This document shows, in pieces, positions 62,874 to 64,000 of a stretch of 64,000 nucleotides of DNA. Positions within the stretch are counted from its first letter, which is position 1, and every line of letters starts with the position of its first letter. The translations under genes and the position numbers were made by a program. The DNA is from Rhizobium esperanzae. GTDB taxonomy: Bacteria > Pseudomonadota > Alphaproteobacteria > Rhizobiales > Rhizobiaceae. The notes beneath the pieces are model-generated. The model did not search any database and was not told the origin of the DNA. It saw only the letters and a program-made list of their open reading frames with translations. The stretch spans positions 124,001 through 188,000 of the forward strand of contig NZ_JACIFY010000008.1 in assembly GCF_014197615.1 (NCBI RefSeq), written 5' to 3'.

Positions 62874-64000
62874 GGTCCTTGCCCTGAGGCCGGCCCAGAA
62901 GCTTGTTGACGAAGTCGGGCAGGCCTCTGATATGGCCGGTATCGACATCGACGACCGTGCTCATGCCGACGCGCAGCGGCGGCTTGCCTTCGGCATCCTC
63001 GATGCTGACGCGCATCGGAATACGCTGGACGACCTTCACCCAGTTGCCGGTGGTGTTCTGCGCCGGCAGCAGCGAGAAGCTGGAGCCGGAGGCCGGGCTG
63101 ATGCTCTCGACCTTGCCCTTCCACGTCATACCGGGATAGGTGTCGACATAGATCTCGGCGGTCTGGCCTGCTTTGACATAGGTCAGCTCGGTTTCCTTCG
63201 GGCTGGCGGCGATCCACAGATGATCGGTGGCGACAAGCGAAAAGGCCTGCTGCGAAGCCTGCAGGTAGGAGCCGACCTGCAGCGCGTTGACATTGGTGAC
63301 GATGCCGTCAAACGGCGCCTTGACGACGCTGTGGTCGAGTTCGCGCTGGGCGTTGTCGACCTGCGATTTGGCCTGCAGATAGAGCGGATTTTCCTCGACC
63401 GGCTGGTCGGCGCTGCCGCCGAGCTGGGCGAGCGTCGTTGCCGCTTCCGCCTTGGCGACCGCAACCTTCTGCTGCGCGGCCTCGAGATTGTGCTTGGCCT
63501 CGTCATAGGCCGATTGCGTCGCGCTGCCATTGTTGACGAGGTTCTGCTGCCGGTCGAACTGATCCTGGTAGTAGGGAATGTCGGCTTGGGCCTGCGTGAT
63601 CTCGGCGAGCGACTGCTGATAGCTCGCCTTGAGGTTCATGATCTGGTTGCGCTGTGCGCCAAGCTGCGCCGTGGCGCCATCGAGCGCGATCTTGAAGGAA
63701 TCGGCCTTCAGGCTGAAGAGCACCTGCCCCGCCTTGACCGCCTCGTTCTCATGTACGTCGATCCGCTCGACGATGCCTGAAACATCGGTGGTGAGCCCGA
63801 CCATGTCGGCCTGGATATAGGCATTGTCGGTCGACATCACCTGGCCGCCATTGACGTAATAGTAGCCGCCGACGACCAGCGCCACCGGAAGCAGGGCAAA
63901 CAGGATCGGCCGCGTGAGACTGCGCCGGCGGCGGACCTTGTTGCCGCTAGGCGCAGCCACGGCAGTAGCCGGCGCTGAATTGGATGAAGGCGCTTCGGCT
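62866..64000 (-). CDS. emrA: HlyD/EmrA-family membrane-fusion protein (partial at 5' end)
   Basis: Membrane-fusion partner of the MFS pump. At least 378 residues are in the window; the frame stays open to the right edge, so the start lies beyond 64000 (a GTG at 63960 is only an in-frame codon). The N-terminal anchor PILFALLPVALVVGGYYYV is followed by MSTDNAYIQADMVGLTTDVSGIVERIDVHENEAVKAGQVLFSLK, a coiled-coil hairpin and VVKAPFDGIVTNVNALQVGSYL. Confidence 0.92.
   Translation of the reverse strand, partial: AEAPSSNSAPATAVAAPSGNKVRRRRSLTRPILFALLPVALVVGGYYYVNGGQVMSTDNAYIQADMVGLTTDVSGIVERIDVHENEAVKAGQVLFSLKADSFKIALDGATAQLGAQRNQIMNLKASYQQSLAEITQAQADIPYYQDQFDRQQNLVNNGSATQSAYDEAKHNLEAAQQKVAVAKAEAATTLAQLGGSADQPVEENPLYLQAKSQVDNAQRELDHSVVKAPFDGIVTNVNALQVGSYLQASQQAFSLVATDHLWIAASPKETELTYVKAGQTAEIYVDTYPGMTWKGKVESISPASGSSFSLLPAQNTTGNWVKVVQRIPMRVSIEDAEGKPPLRVGMSTVVDVDTGHIRGLPDFVNKLLGRPQGKDHE

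Overview
The window reads as chromosomal DNA of a fast-growing Rhizobium of the R. leguminosarum/R. etli group. This rests on GC-rich coding sequence, the pssB-pssA exopolysaccharide pair, a CtrA/ChpT/SciP cell-cycle cluster, rhizobial intergenic repeats, and a urease operon carrying the alphaproteobacterial extra genes. Species was assigned from recognised protein families and gene order only; no database was searched. No rRNA, tRNA, CRISPR array, insertion sequence or prophage was recognised.

Region 1 (1-14.8 kb, minus strand) is a urea uptake and hydrolysis locus: urtA, urtB, urtC, urtD, urtE, then ureD, ureA, a DUF1272 protein, ureB, an LprI-like protein, a sialyltransferase-fold protein, ureC, a TIGR02117 lipoprotein, a diguanylate cyclase, ureE, ureF and ureG. 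The transporter imports urea, UreABC hydrolyses it, and UreDEFG load nickel. Two RNA-hairpin candidates (after urtA, and a perfect 34-bp inverted repeat between urtD and urtE) could tune expression inside the operon.

Region 2 (15-27.7 kb) has a secreted PAP2 acid phosphatase, then divergently an unusual two-gene signalling system: a hybrid histidine kinase whose N-terminal half is an NCS1-type permease followed by an eight-cysteine module, overlapping a LuxR-type response regulator. A branched-chain amino-acid ABC transporter operon (livH, livM, livG, livF, a DUF6867 gene, livK) follows. The permease-kinase pair lies between the urea and liv transport operons and is the best candidate for an undescribed system.

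Region 3 (27.6-36 kb) holds pssB and pssA (exopolysaccharide initiation), about 1.2 kb with no convincing gene, and a compact cell-cycle cluster: sciP, a PqiA-like protein, a small acetyltransferase, a fliJ-like gene, ctrA with three GANTC methylation sites upstream, an atypical receiver protein, chpT and eipA.

Region 4 (36-51.6 kb) is mostly housekeeping: a coiled-coil membrane protein, an RNA methyltransferase, rluD, rpoH, a large acidic membrane protein, purA, a DMT transporter, an acetyltransferase, a GGDEF-EAL protein, and a D-xylonate dehydratase operonic with a beta-hydroxyacid dehydrogenase.

Region 5 (51.7-64 kb) is a detoxification region: an RND efflux pump with its adaptor and an upstream catalytically broken alpha/beta hydrolase, divergent from a LysR regulator; an SDR enzyme divergent from a second LysR regulator; a small acidic protein; a 3-methyladenine DNA glycosylase; and an EmrAB-type efflux pair that runs off the right edge.
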